Part shown: piece by piece, positions 34,914 to 43,469 of the stretch
How positions within the stretch are numbered: the stretch's first letter is position 1
Layout of the letters: the number at the start of each line of letters is the position of its first letter
Assembly (NCBI GenBank): GCA_030425425.1
Contig: JAUIAO010000031.1
Location: 1 to 64,000 of the forward strand
DNA length: 64,000 nt
From: Bacteroidia bacterium
GTDB taxonomy: Bacteria; Bacteroidota; Bacteroidia; Cytophagales; Cyclobacteriaceae
Reading direction: 5' to 3'
Translations under genes and position numbers: made by a program
Notes under the pieces: model-generated
Databases searched by the model: none
Seen by the model: only the letters and a program-made list of their open reading frames with translations
What the model was told of the DNA's origin: nothing

Positions 34914-36074
34914 ATGAAAAATACGATACTCTTAACAATAATTCTGCATTTACCTATCTCCCTGCTAGCCCAGTCATCGGAAATCAATCCAATAATAGTG
35001 GGGATTCCTATGCTGGATTTTAATACCAATGCTAGAATTGGGGCTATGGGTGTGGTAGGTACAGTGATATCTTCATCACAGACAAATCGATATTCTTTCC
35101 AAAATCCGGCACTGTTGTCTAATGGAGATCAGATTGTGGGAGGTGAATTGTCTTTCCATCCTTGGCTGAGGTCTGTTAGCGATGATATGTGGTTAGGGGA
35201 ATTAAACGCTTACTATTCACTCAATAAAAAGAATGCTGTTGGTTATCGATATAGGATATTAAATCTGGGTCAGGTTTATTCAGTAGATCTTGCAGGAGAC
35301 CCATTAGATATTGAAAATTTGAAGGAACTCTTTCATCAAATTACCTATTCACATTCATTTGACAGATTATCTGTAGGAGTTGGTGTGAAATATGTGTCCA
35401 GCGAAGTTACGTCCATAACTTTTGCTAAAAACAATGATCAAAGTCTTAAAACTTATTCGATTGATCTGGGAGTAAGCTATCATAACACTGTCATATCAAC
35501 GAGTCTTTTTAAAATGGGGTATGTCCTAGGTAGTTCGATTAGGAATTTTGGGCCGAAAAAATACTATTCTTCCGAAACAAGAAAGGATTTCTTGCCAACA
35601 GATTTTTCCATGGGTATATTAATCGATAATGATTGGGAAATAAATAATTGGCTGACATTAGGTTTGGAAGTAGCGTACCAAGCGAATAAACTTCTGGTTC
35701 CTACACCCATACCTCCAGAAGTGGATGAAAATGGAATTGTTATTAAAACTTTTGACAATGACATGACCCCATTTCATGCATTGTATAAATCTTTTTACGA
35801 TGCCCCAGGTGGACCTAGTGAAGAATTCCATGAAATCCAGCATCGGGTGGGAAGTGAATTTCGAATGGTTCTCGCTGATATCATTGTTTTGTATAACAGG
35901 TTGGGTAGGTTCATGGAGCATGAAACAAAAGGAAATCGAAATTATTATTCTCACGGTACAGGTATTGAAGTATATGGAATTGCGTTGGACTATTGTAAAA
36001 CTTTCAATAATTCCACCTCTACAGCGGATGACTGGATAATGACCTTGAGGTTCAGTAAGAAAATTGATAAATAA
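34914..36074 (+). CDS. PorV/PorQ-like outer membrane beta-barrel protein
   Basis: The 386-residue product has a signal peptide (1-19, LLAQ). It opens as PorV and PorQ do, with a short lead followed by NARIGAMGVVGT and a FQNPALL motif. Regular amphipathic beta-strands follow to a terminal strand ending in KKIDK. PorV-family proteins are 14-strand barrels; PorV and PorQ work in the type IX secretion system as carriers of secreted substrates. Bacteroidota often carry extra paralogues of unknown task, and this may be one. ATG 34914 is used rather than the TTG one codon earlier. Confidence 0.75.
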   Translation: MKNTILLTIILHLPISLLAQSSEINPIIVGIPMLDFNTNARIGAMGVVGTVISSSQTNRYSFQNPALLSNGDQIVGGELSFHPWLRSVSDDMWLGELNAYYSLNKKNAVGYRYRILNLGQVYSVDLAGDPLDIENLKELFHQITYSHSFDRLSVGVGVKYVSSEVTSITFAKNNDQSLKTYSIDLGVSYHNTVISTSLFKMGYVLGSSIRNFGPKKYYSSETRKDFLPTDFSMGILIDNDWEINNWLTLGLEVAYQANKLLVPTPIPPEVDENGIVIKTFDNDMTPFHALYKSFYDAPGGPSEEFHEIQHRVGSEFRMVLADIIVLYNRLGRFMEHETKGNRNYYSHGTGIEVYGIALDYCKTFNNSTSTADDWIMTLRFSKKIDK

Positions 36075-36142
36075 GTTAATTGGATGACACGAAGCCTTGG
36101 CTCCAGAATATAATTTTAGCAAACCATGATATGAGTAGCTAT

Positions 36143-36970
36143 TTACACCAGTATAAACCTGTCAACATTAGCATCGAAATAAAATTCTATCATCTTATAT
36201 CCTGGTGCTGAATCCCAAATAGCATATGATACTTTGTATCTGATGCAATCTATCTTTTCATAATTCTTTAGCAGTATATAGGCTATCAATTCTTCTATTT
36301 CACTATTACTCCAAAGAGATAAATCGAAGTTACCATACATCTTCATGCTTGCTGAACCTGCAGGATTGCTCTTTGAAGCAAAATTTGCCATATCTTCATA
36401 GTCAGAAGTAATTGGTGAGATATTAATTTTAAAAGTTCTGTCACTAATTGTCCATAAACTTTCATTGAACAAGATTTCTTCATAATCAAGCTGATTATTT
36501 TTATTGATATCAAATCCCATTCTGATTTTTTCGTATTCATATTCACAATGTGTGCTTTCTATATATTTCCATTTGCTAAAAAGTAAATTCCCATCATACT
36601 CTTCCTGGCAAAATCTGAAACTTACAGGAAACTCTAATTCATCCATTTTGTCATTATTGTTGTAATCATAAGCTATGCTAAATCCAATCATTTCTTTTTG
36701 ACAATCTTCGATATCATATTTTCCTGCCGAAACAATTATTGGTGCATCGCTAGAATTACATAGTTTCAATTCCGTGTCAACTTTATCAATTATGTCATCT
36801 CCATCAAAATCTTTACCAAATTGAGTAATCTTACCACCATGATCACAATCAGCAGAAGTTGTAGTAATTACTTCAAATGACACATCATATGGTAAATCAG
36901 TTTCTGATACCTCTTTGCATGAGAAAATAATTAAGAGCGATATAATTATTAAAGCCAATTTTCTTTCCAT
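36143..36970 (-). CDS. Lipoprotein with DUF7151-like segments
   Basis: The 275-residue product begins with a lipoprotein signal (ALIIISLLIIFSC, Cys18). It contains three Asp/Asn-rich turns that look like calcium-binding loops (DFDGDDIIDKVDTE, YDYNNNDKMDELEF, FDINKNNQLDYEEI), each near a conserved Cys. The first, with DCDHGGKITQFGKDFDGD, fits the DUF7151 pattern of short Cys- and Gly-rich modules in surface proteins. It is likely exported and lipid-anchored. No partner gene is apparent. Confidence 0.72.
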   Translation of the reverse strand: MERKLALIIISLLIIFSCKEVSETDLPYDVSFEVITTTSADCDHGGKITQFGKDFDGDDIIDKVDTELKLCNSSDAPIIVSAGKYDIEDCQKEMIGFSIAYDYNNNDKMDELEFPVSFRFCQEEYDGNLLFSKWKYIESTHCEYEYEKIRMGFDINKNNQLDYEEILFNESLWTISDRTFKINISPITSDYEDMANFASKSNPAGSASMKMYGNFDLSLWSNSEIEELIAYILLKNYEKIDCIRYKVSYAIWDSAPGYKMIEFYFDANVDRFILV

Positions 36971-37118
36971 AACGAATGTGAGAAGCAGGATTTATTTCAG
37001 ATTGAGTTTGAATTTTTAAATTTATCAAAAGTTATTTCATTGGCAATGGAATTAATGAATTTATAGGTTTAGATAGAATAATGAAATTATAGCAATTTCT
37101 TCCATATTCTTTTGCCTT

Positions 37119-37138
37119 GGTTCGTGTCCTCACGAACC
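37119..37138. repeat. Perfect 8-bp hairpin in the intergenic stretch before the AraC gene
   Basis: GGTTCGTG, loop TCCT, CACGAACC. No T run follows, so it is not an obvious terminator. Nothing else is seen in the 318 bp between 36970 and 37289. Confidence 0.5.
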
Positions 37139-37288
37139 TTGCTAATCACTAATTAAAAACATGGATGTATTTACACCTCACCGTAATTCCCATATGGATT
37201 TTGACAAAATCCATTTTTGGACTTTCAATTAATCAACTTTCGAATATCTTCCAAAATCATTGATGTTGGTAATTAAAAAGTGCTTCAC

Positions 37289-38101
37289 ATGAAATACGAA
37301 ACCTATGCTCCACATCCCGAATTAGAAGCCTTTGTTAAGTTTTATTGGACATTGGAAGTGCCGTTTGATCCTCAAAATAAAAAGCAAAAGATCATTCCCG
37401 ATGGGTGTATTGAAATGACATTCAATTTTGAAGATGGCATCAAAAGGTATATCTCGGAGGAGGATTTTGTAGTCCATCCACGCGCCATGGTAATGGGGCA
37501 GCGAACCAAATCTTACTTCATAGAGCCCCTGGGAAATGTCAATTCCTTTGCAGTCTGTTTTTATCCTTATGGGTTTACCAATTTTGTGAATACTCCTTTG
37601 AAAGATTTGGTCGATGCAGAGTTACCGATAAGTCAATTGTTTGATGAAAAAGAGGCAAAGGATCTGGAAGAAGGAATGATAAATGCCGATAGTACTGATG
37701 ATAGAATTCAGATCATCAACACATTTCTTCTGAGCAAGCTCCGCAATCAATCTACAATCGAAAACATTGTGCAATCGACCGTGGACGCACTGATAGCCAC
37801 TGGAGGTAGCACTTCTATTGGTGAGATGCCTCAGGATGAATCTTCCAAGAGACGGCAGCTTGAAAGAAAATTCAAAGATCAGATTGGCCTCAGCCCAAAA
37901 CAATTGGGAAAGGTCATTCGCTTACAAGCCGCTCTCAACCTGATGCTCAATAAGTCTGAAAAATTCACGGGTATTGCCTACGAGTCTGAGTATTTTGATC
38001 AGTCTCACTTTATCAAAGATTTTAAGGAGTTTACCGGCATCACCCCAAAGGAGTTTATAGGAAGCGAGAACATGTCGTTAGCCAAACTTTTCTACAAATA
38101 G
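37289..38101 (+). CDS. AraC family transcription regulator
   Basis: The 270-residue product has an N-terminal sensor domain of the DUF6597 type (YAPHPELEAFVKFYWTLE, IIPDGCIEMTFNF, ALMVMGQ-like block) and a C-terminal AraC helix-turn-helix domain (about 175-260). The latter carries SKRRQLERKFKDQIGLSPKQLGKVIRLQ and FDQSHFIKDFKEFTGITPKEF. It is a soluble activator or repressor. ATG at 37289 is used, since the GTG three codons earlier adds nothing conserved. It is 71 bp before the VOC protein gene in the same direction, which may be its target or operon partner. Confidence 0.9.
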   Translation: MKYETYAPHPELEAFVKFYWTLEVPFDPQNKKQKIIPDGCIEMTFNFEDGIKRYISEEDFVVHPRAMVMGQRTKSYFIEPLGNVNSFAVCFYPYGFTNFVNTPLKDLVDAELPISQLFDEKEAKDLEEGMINADSTDDRIQIINTFLLSKLRNQSTIENIVQSTVDALIATGGSTSIGEMPQDESSKRRQLERKFKDQIGLSPKQLGKVIRLQAALNLMLNKSEKFTGIAYESEYFDQSHFIKDFKEFTGITPKEFIGSENMSLAKLFYK

Positions 38102-38172
38102 TCTCAGTGTCGCATTTTTACAATTTATAAGGGTTTCCATCTCTTATTTATGCATTCATAAACGCAAACACG

Positions 38173-38643
38173 ATGATTCATAAAATACATAAACTCGCTC
38201 TGATCAGCTTTGCTGGTCTGATCATATACCTTCTTCCGTCATCAGCTAGTGCCCAATCAGTAAATGCCAAACCTATGAACACCTTCGTCTCTATTTTCGA
38301 AATCCCTGCATTGGATATCACCATTGCGGTCAATTTTTATCAAAATATACTGGGAATAGAGATTGAGCAAATGAGTTTTGAAGGCATGGAAATGGGGGTG
38401 TTTCCTTACGAAAATCAAGTGGTCACTGGAGTAATCCTCAAAAGCGAAGGCTATGTGCCATCACCCGATGGTCTGACGATCTATCTGAATGGCGGGGACA
38501 ATCTGCAGGTAATTTTGGACAAGGTAGAGCAGGCTGGGGGAAAGGTGCTGATTCCTAAAACTCCCCACGCAGATGAAAGTGGATTTTTTGCTTTGTTCCT
38601 TGATTCGGAAGGGAACCGGATGGGGTTGCATTCTGTAAACTGA
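38173..38643 (+). CDS. VOC (glyoxalase-like) protein with an export signal
   Basis: Residues 1-28 form a signal peptide (ending SASAQ). The rest is one vicinal-oxygen-chelate domain: IPALDITIAVNFYQNILGIEIEQM at the start and GFFALFLDSEGNRMGLHS at the end, the standard glyoxalase/bleomycin-resistance pattern. The exported location is unusual, as most VOC proteins are cytoplasmic, and the usual Glu and His metal ligands are only partly visible. Substrate unknown. It probably follows the AraC gene in one transcript. Confidence 0.82.
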   Translation: MIHKIHKLALISFAGLIIYLLPSSASAQSVNAKPMNTFVSIFEIPALDITIAVNFYQNILGIEIEQMSFEGMEMGVFPYENQVVTGVILKSEGYVPSPDGLTIYLNGGDNLQVILDKVEQAGGKVLIPKTPHADESGFFALFLDSEGNRMGLHSVN

Positions 38644-39278
38644 TGTTTCGCTGAGACACTCTCGCCAAAGCTACTTTCCTGTGAGCTCTTCCTAAAGCAC
38701 ATACTCTTTTGCATGTCTTCCACAGCGCTTCTGAAGGAGATGATCACCGCACAAATCACCTCAATAGACCTGTGAAATCACTTCTAAACACGCGTGATTT
38801 TGATAAAAAGATAGGTATCATACTTGCTAGAGATAGGTATCTATTGGTAAAAAGATACGTATCTTTTATCTCAGAAGACCAGTGATTTGGGACTGAATCA
38901 CGTGTATTCGGTACCTTTTTATGCAGTTGTCATCACTAAAACATAAGCACATGGCCATACAATATAAAGTAGTTATTAACCGGGCGGTAAAATCAGTTTT
39001 CTTCCGGACAAAAGAATCAAGCAGCAAATGAAGTTCATCAGTTTTATCAGAGTATAATAGCACTGACTTTCATCACGTTGTTTGCAGGAAATAGAAAAGG
39101 GAGTTATCTTGGATGTAAAATGAGCTGCTATTTATGAAAGTTATTCAGTACAATTATCCGTCGTTCGCCGATTATAATCGCTTACAAGCGGATTTGTTTC
39201 TGATAGACAGGTAGTTAGCTTATTGAAGCTATAAAAGAAATACGTTATACAAATGTTATTATCAATTGAACCGAACAT
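38644..39278. other. 635-bp non-coding stretch before the DUF262 gene
   Basis: Apart from the three GATA[G/C]GTATC repeats at 38810-38863, I see nothing supported here: no long reading frame, no tRNA and no clear promoter. Confidence 0.6.
38810..38863. repeat. Three 10-bp repeats at an exact 22-bp period
   Basis: GATAGGTATC occurs at 38810-38819 and 38832-38841, and GATACGTATC (a perfect palindrome) at 38854-38863. The spacing is exactly 22 bp each time, about two helical turns, so the copies face the same side of the DNA. This looks like a cluster of protein-binding sites. Confidence 0.7.
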
Positions 39279-41051
39279 ATGGCAATAGATAAAAAGCTCG
39301 ATATCAGAGCAGAGTCAATAGAATCGATTTACAGTTATTATTATAAGAAATCTCTTCTTGTAAACCGTAAATATCAAAGAAAACTAGTGTGGACAGTAGA
39401 AGAAAAGGAAAAGTTTGTTGATAGCATTCTAAAAAGCTTGCCCATTCCCTTGATTCTTGTCGCTCTGACTAAACACAAGGATAAGATGGTCTATGAGATA
39501 ATTGATGGGATGCAAAGACTGAATGCAATTATTTCATTCATTGAAAATGAAGTTCACCTTGATGGAAAGTACTTTAACTTGGATGCCTTAGCATTAACGA
39601 AAACTCAAAGGGATCAAGGAAAGCTAAAGCAAAATCTTCCGAAAATGGAACTTGATCAATGCCTTGATATCACTTCTTACCAACTGCCATTTTCTATTTC
39701 AAAGTATGATGCAGACGAAGACATAGAGGAAATATTTAGAAGGATCAACTCTTATGGAAAGAGACTTTCCAGTCATGAGTTACGTCAAGCAGGTTCGAGC
39801 GGAACTTTCCCAGAAATCGTTAGAAAACTTTCAGAAAATATCCGAACAGACGTATCACCATCCAATAAAATATTACTTGGTGATATGAGAAAAATAAGCT
39901 TGAATAATAAAGGCATAAAACAAGGAATTGACTTGAGAAATGTTTTTTGGTTCAATCAATATGTTTTGACAGAAAACAATATTCGAGCATCTCGAGACGA
40001 AGAGTTAATAGCACATTTGTTGATTGCTATGATTTTAGACTATGAAATGAACATCAGTTCGACTGCTCTGGATCGTGCATATGGTTTGAGTGATGATGAC
40101 TATGAAAATATTGATACCGATTCCTACATCAAAAAATATGGTGGAAAATCATTCTTGATAGCTCAATTTGAAGCCATATTTTTTGAAATAAGAAAAACAC
40201 TAGAAAATGGCAAGAAGGATTTTAGAAGTCTTCTTTTTCACAAAAAGAGTAAATACTTAAACAATGCCTTTCAGGTTATTTTCTTAGCCTTTCACCAACT
40301 CTTAGTAAAGGAAGGAATGAAAATCAATGACTACAAGGCTCTCAATTCTGAACTTGATGGCATTGGAGACCGAATTATTTCACCTGTTGTTGATGACATT
40401 CGTCATCGGGCTGAAAGAAGGAGATGCATAGAAGCAATTGCCGGTGTTATCAAAAAACATTTCTCAAAAAGGGATGAAAATGATCCTGCATTAAGTAACG
40501 GAGTTATCAAACTAGAAACGCTACTAAAGTCCTCAAAAACTGAGAACACTCCTTATGATTTCAAGCAGGGAGTCTATCAAATGGATAAAAACAACAAGGA
40601 TGTCAGAAACAAAATAATTCGCACATTAACAGCCTTTGTAAACCACGGTAAAAATTCAATTGGATATATCGTTTTAGGTATTGCAGACTCCAAACATATG
40701 GCTGACCAACATGAAAAGTATTACGGAGTAAAATCAATTCCTGTCAGCAACTTTTATGTCACTGGGATTGACGAAGAGTGTAAAAAGCATTGCAAAAGCT
40801 TAGATGAATATCGTACAAAACTCGAACAATCAATCAAGTCGGCTGATATTCAACCAGAATATTACAAAACTCAAATTTTGAAGAACATTGACGGATTTAC
40901 ATACATGGACAAGTCGGTGATAATTTTGAGAATTCAAGCGGATAAAGACCCTATCAAATTTGAAGGTAAGTTTTATCATCGTCAAGGAACAAGCACTGAA
41001 GCTGTAAAGGATTCGGAAGAACGACATATTTGGGAACTTTTCATAAAATGA
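39279..41051 (+). CDS. DUF262 protein fused to an AlbA_2 (Schlafen-type) domain
   Basis: Residues 1-380 are a DUF262 domain, a ParB-like nuclease fold with RKYQRKLVW (30-38), DGMQR (76-80, normally DGQQR) and FRRINSYGKRLSSHELRQ (about 152-169). Residues about 410-590 form an AlbA_2/Schlafen-type domain (YDFKQGVYQM, RTLTAFVNHGKNSIGYIVLGIAD). DUF262 domains occur in nucleases of phage-defence systems such as GmrSD and SspE, and Schlafen-type domains in nucleic-acid-binding regulators and effectors. The fused protein is therefore a candidate defence factor, but no methylase, helicase or partner is next to it. It stands alone downstream of the 22-bp repeat cluster. Confidence 0.82.
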   Translation: MAIDKKLDIRAESIESIYSYYYKKSLLVNRKYQRKLVWTVEEKEKFVDSILKSLPIPLILVALTKHKDKMVYEIIDGMQRLNAIISFIENEVHLDGKYFNLDALALTKTQRDQGKLKQNLPKMELDQCLDITSYQLPFSISKYDADEDIEEIFRRINSYGKRLSSHELRQAGSSGTFPEIVRKLSENIRTDVSPSNKILLGDMRKISLNNKGIKQGIDLRNVFWFNQYVLTENNIRASRDEELIAHLLIAMILDYEMNISSTALDRAYGLSDDDYENIDTDSYIKKYGGKSFLIAQFEAIFFEIRKTLENGKKDFRSLLFHKKSKYLNNAFQVIFLAFHQLLVKEGMKINDYKALNSELDGIGDRIISPVVDDIRHRAERRRCIEAIAGVIKKHFSKRDENDPALSNGVIKLETLLKSSKTENTPYDFKQGVYQMDKNNKDVRNKIIRTLTAFVNHGKNSIGYIVLGIADSKHMADQHEKYYGVKSIPVSNFYVTGIDEECKKHCKSLDEYRTKLEQSIKSADIQPEYYKTQILKNIDGFTYMDKSVIILRIQADKDPIKFEGKFYHRQGTSTEAVKDSEERHIWELFIK

Positions 41052-41178
41052 AGATAACAATCACTAAAATGAATATGCGGACTGAGCAGTCTGAAAGGAC
41101 AATGCAAACTAGTAGCTTTAGTGCTTCTAGCAACTGGGACGCATACTCATTTTATTTCAGCGTTGTTGTACACCACCT

Positions 41179-41895
41179 ATGAGACAAGTATTAGGAATAG
41201 TATTGCTTATTATCGCTGCTTCTTGTTCTGAACTTACAAAGAGCTTAATAGAAGAGGAACTTAATGATAATTCCTTCATTTGGACTATTAGTCAGAAAGA
41301 CACAACAATAACTATGAACGTCCACTTTTTTAACGATAGTATTTATGTCTTAGAATTCGAAGAGGATAGCAACAAATTTGCCAACATTGGATTTTGGAGG
41401 GTAATCGACGATTCAGTTTCAAAATCATTGTATTTGAACATGAACGACATCAATAAAGAGTTCTCTCCAAAAATTGAATCTTGGAGGAACAATACACTTA
41501 AATTAAGCTATGGTGATAAATCTTATGAAGCTCTCAGAAAGATTCCAATTGAAGTCATTAATAAAAATTCATTGATTGGTTCTTGGATTGCTAACCGTGA
41601 CAGTATTCCAACCTTTTTCGCAGAATATAACAGAACTGGAAAGCTATTAACAAACCCCACATTCAGATTTGATCAAGATACATTTAAAATAAAAACAGAT
41701 GGTTTTTTTACGAAAGGTAAGTACCAAGTTATAAATAATTCTAATTACGTGATTCTTGAAACTAACCACATTTATTGGAGAAACTTTGTCCTAATTATTG
41801 AATCCGCTGATACATCACAATTGAAATTAAGGTTTCAACAAGGGGAAACGGGTAAATGGAAATCCTATGAACTAGAACGCAATAGTTTACTCTAA
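41179..41895 (+). CDS. Lipoprotein of unknown function
   Basis: The 238-residue product has a lipoprotein signal with lipobox IIAASC (Cys16). Two similar-looking beta-rich parts follow (residues about 30-110 and 130-235), each with a KDT/SWIA strand pattern reminiscent of lipocalin-like lipoproteins, though no family is claimed. It lies 127 bp after the DUF262 fusion gene and is probably independent of it. It may be a surface or periplasmic lipoprotein. Confidence 0.65.
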   Translation: MRQVLGIVLLIIAASCSELTKSLIEEELNDNSFIWTISQKDTTITMNVHFFNDSIYVLEFEEDSNKFANIGFWRVIDDSVSKSLYLNMNDINKEFSPKIESWRNNTLKLSYGDKSYEALRKIPIEVINKNSLIGSWIANRDSIPTFFAEYNRTGKLLTNPTFRFDQDTFKIKTDGFFTKGKYQVINNSNYVILETNHIYWRNFVLIIESADTSQLKLRFQQGETGKWKSYELERNSLL

Positions 41896-42107
41896 TGAAT
41901 CTGAAATGGGATTGAATATTTGGAAGGCGGTGCACAACAGACACTTCCTTAGACATTATATTATAAGAGAAACCGAATCAAATAATCACCCACCATTCAT
42001 TCACAAAACATCCAATCCGTTCTACCCTCCTGGAAACATAAAAGCCCTAACAAACCTCTTCAGCAGTCGTCACCCATCAATATACGAATCCATTTCGGGG
42101 TGATCAG
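41896..42107. other. Non-coding stretch before the LytTR cluster
   Basis: A 65-codon frame at 41906-42103 has no signal, no recognisable domain and unnatural composition (many His, Asn and Pro), and is not taken as a gene. Nothing else is seen up to the operator at 42108. Confidence 0.5.
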
Positions 42108-42137
42108 TTCCTGATTCGGTAAGAAATAGTGCCGACT
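42108..42137. promoter_or_regulatory. Probable LytTR operator A
   Basis: TTCCTGATT (42108-42116), 12 bp, GTGCCGACT (42129-42137). The 9-12-9 layout with 21-bp periodicity matches known LytTR binding sites and lines up base for base with operator B at 45291. Confidence 0.65.
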
Positions 42138-42220
42138 GAGTCATGCTTCCCTTATATTTAAGCATCTATTTGCTCAGATTTGGGTTTATGTACTCAGATA
42201 ACCAGGCATATCGTTGGATC

Positions 42221-43456
42221 ATGAAGAATATGAGGATTATACTACTGATAGTGGGCAACATCGTTGCTCTGTTGATTGTGCTTCAGGAATTGAAAGCCCA
42301 GGACACTCAGGGCTATATGTATGGCAAGGTGGTCACTGTGGATGACAGGGTATATGAAGGCAGGCTGCGATGGGGTACGGAGGAGGCCTTTTGGCACAAC
42401 TACTTCAATGCGGCAAAAACAGGAGAGCCTAAGCACAAGAAATATCGTGAATCTGATAATAAGGAATTTAACTGGGAAGATTTCAACTGGGATTTTCGCA
42501 GTATCTGGGAAGATCAGATCAATGTCAGACATCAGTTTACTTGCCAGTTTGGTGATATCAGTACCATTAGCAATGTCAAAAAAAGTTATGTAGATCTTAC
42601 GCTCAAAAACAATGTGACTTACCGATTGAGCGGGCAGGGTTACAATGACGTTGGAGCTACTATCAGAATTTATGATGAAGAAATCGGCACGATAAAAGTC
42701 GACTGGGATCGGATAGATCGAGTGGATTTCCTTCCAACGCCCAGGCATTTGAATGTTAGAGAGGCGGCACCAATCTACGGCACTGTGGAGACTTTGCGAA
42801 AAGGAACTTTTACGGGTTTTGTGCAGTGGGATCATGATGAGCGCGTGGGAGATGATAAGCTAGATGGTGACACAGATTACGGAGATGTGTCTTATCCTTT
42901 CAATGAAATCCGCAGTATCGAGCGCTATCGCAATGGTAGCAACGTAGAGTTAAAATCTGGCAAGGTTGTTTATCTCACAGGTTCTAATGACGTGAACTCA
43001 GAAAATCGCGGGATTATCATAGATGTGCCAGATATGGGGCGGGTGGATATTCCATGGAAATTTTTCGAACGGGTGACTTTTGAAGACGTAAAACAAAGTG
43101 GAAAGTCTTACGGCGATTACACTTCTCCAAAAGGATTATTCGGCACAGTGACGACCATCAAAAATGAAAAAATCAAAGGCAAAATCATTTATGATCTGGA
43201 TGAAGAATGGGAGTTGGAAACGCTCGATGCTGAAGATGATGGTGTGAGCTATGAAGTAACACTGCGACATGTCAAAAGGATCATCCCGAAAAACTATGCA
43301 TATAGTCAGGTGGAGCTAAGAAATGGAGAAATGTTGCTTCTGGGAGATGCCAGAGACGTAGATAGTCACAATGATGGATTGCTGATCATCAGATCACGTG
43401 ACGATGAAGGGCAATACGTAAAGTGGGATCAGATAGTAGAAATTCAATTCGATTAG
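42221..43456 (+). CDS. Secreted beta-repeat protein, paralogue of 45404-46630
   Basis: The 411-residue product has a signal peptide (residues 1-26, ELKAQ). Repeated beta segments follow: YGKVVTVDDRVYEGRLRWG, YGTVETLRKGTFTGFVQWDHDE and FGTVTTIKNEKIKGKIIYDLDE, three copies of a GxV-T...G.i.wd motif about 130 residues apart. No family is recognised. It lies 13 bp before the kinase gene in the same direction, behind operator A. It is therefore probably both co-transcribed with, and a target of, the kinase/regulator pair. ATG 42221 is preferred to the ATG 26 codons upstream because the signal peptide starts here. Confidence 0.8.
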   Translation: MKNMRIILLIVGNIVALLIVLQELKAQDTQGYMYGKVVTVDDRVYEGRLRWGTEEAFWHNYFNAAKTGEPKHKKYRESDNKEFNWEDFNWDFRSIWEDQINVRHQFTCQFGDISTISNVKKSYVDLTLKNNVTYRLSGQGYNDVGATIRIYDEEIGTIKVDWDRIDRVDFLPTPRHLNVREAAPIYGTVETLRKGTFTGFVQWDHDERVGDDKLDGDTDYGDVSYPFNEIRSIERYRNGSNVELKSGKVVYLTGSNDVNSENRGIIIDVPDMGRVDIPWKFFERVTFEDVKQSGKSYGDYTSPKGLFGTVTTIKNEKIKGKIIYDLDEEWELETLDAEDDGVSYEVTLRHVKRIIPKNYAYSQVELRNGEMLLLGDARDVDSHNDGLLIIRSRDDEGQYVKWDQIVEIQFD

Positions 43457-43469
43457 TTAAACAGAACCA

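Noticed and set aside
36975-37110. Further promoter or gene before the AraC gene
   Set aside because: No TANNTTTG with a spaced TTG and no frame over 30 codons with support.
38810-38863. CRISPR array
   Set aside because: Three 10-bp repeats with 12-bp gaps are far too short for a CRISPR array; they look like protein-binding sites.
41906-42103. 65-codon plus-strand frame
   Set aside because: No domain, signal or homologue-like pattern, and composition (His, Pro, Asn runs) looks non-coding; the stretch also precedes the operator at 42108.
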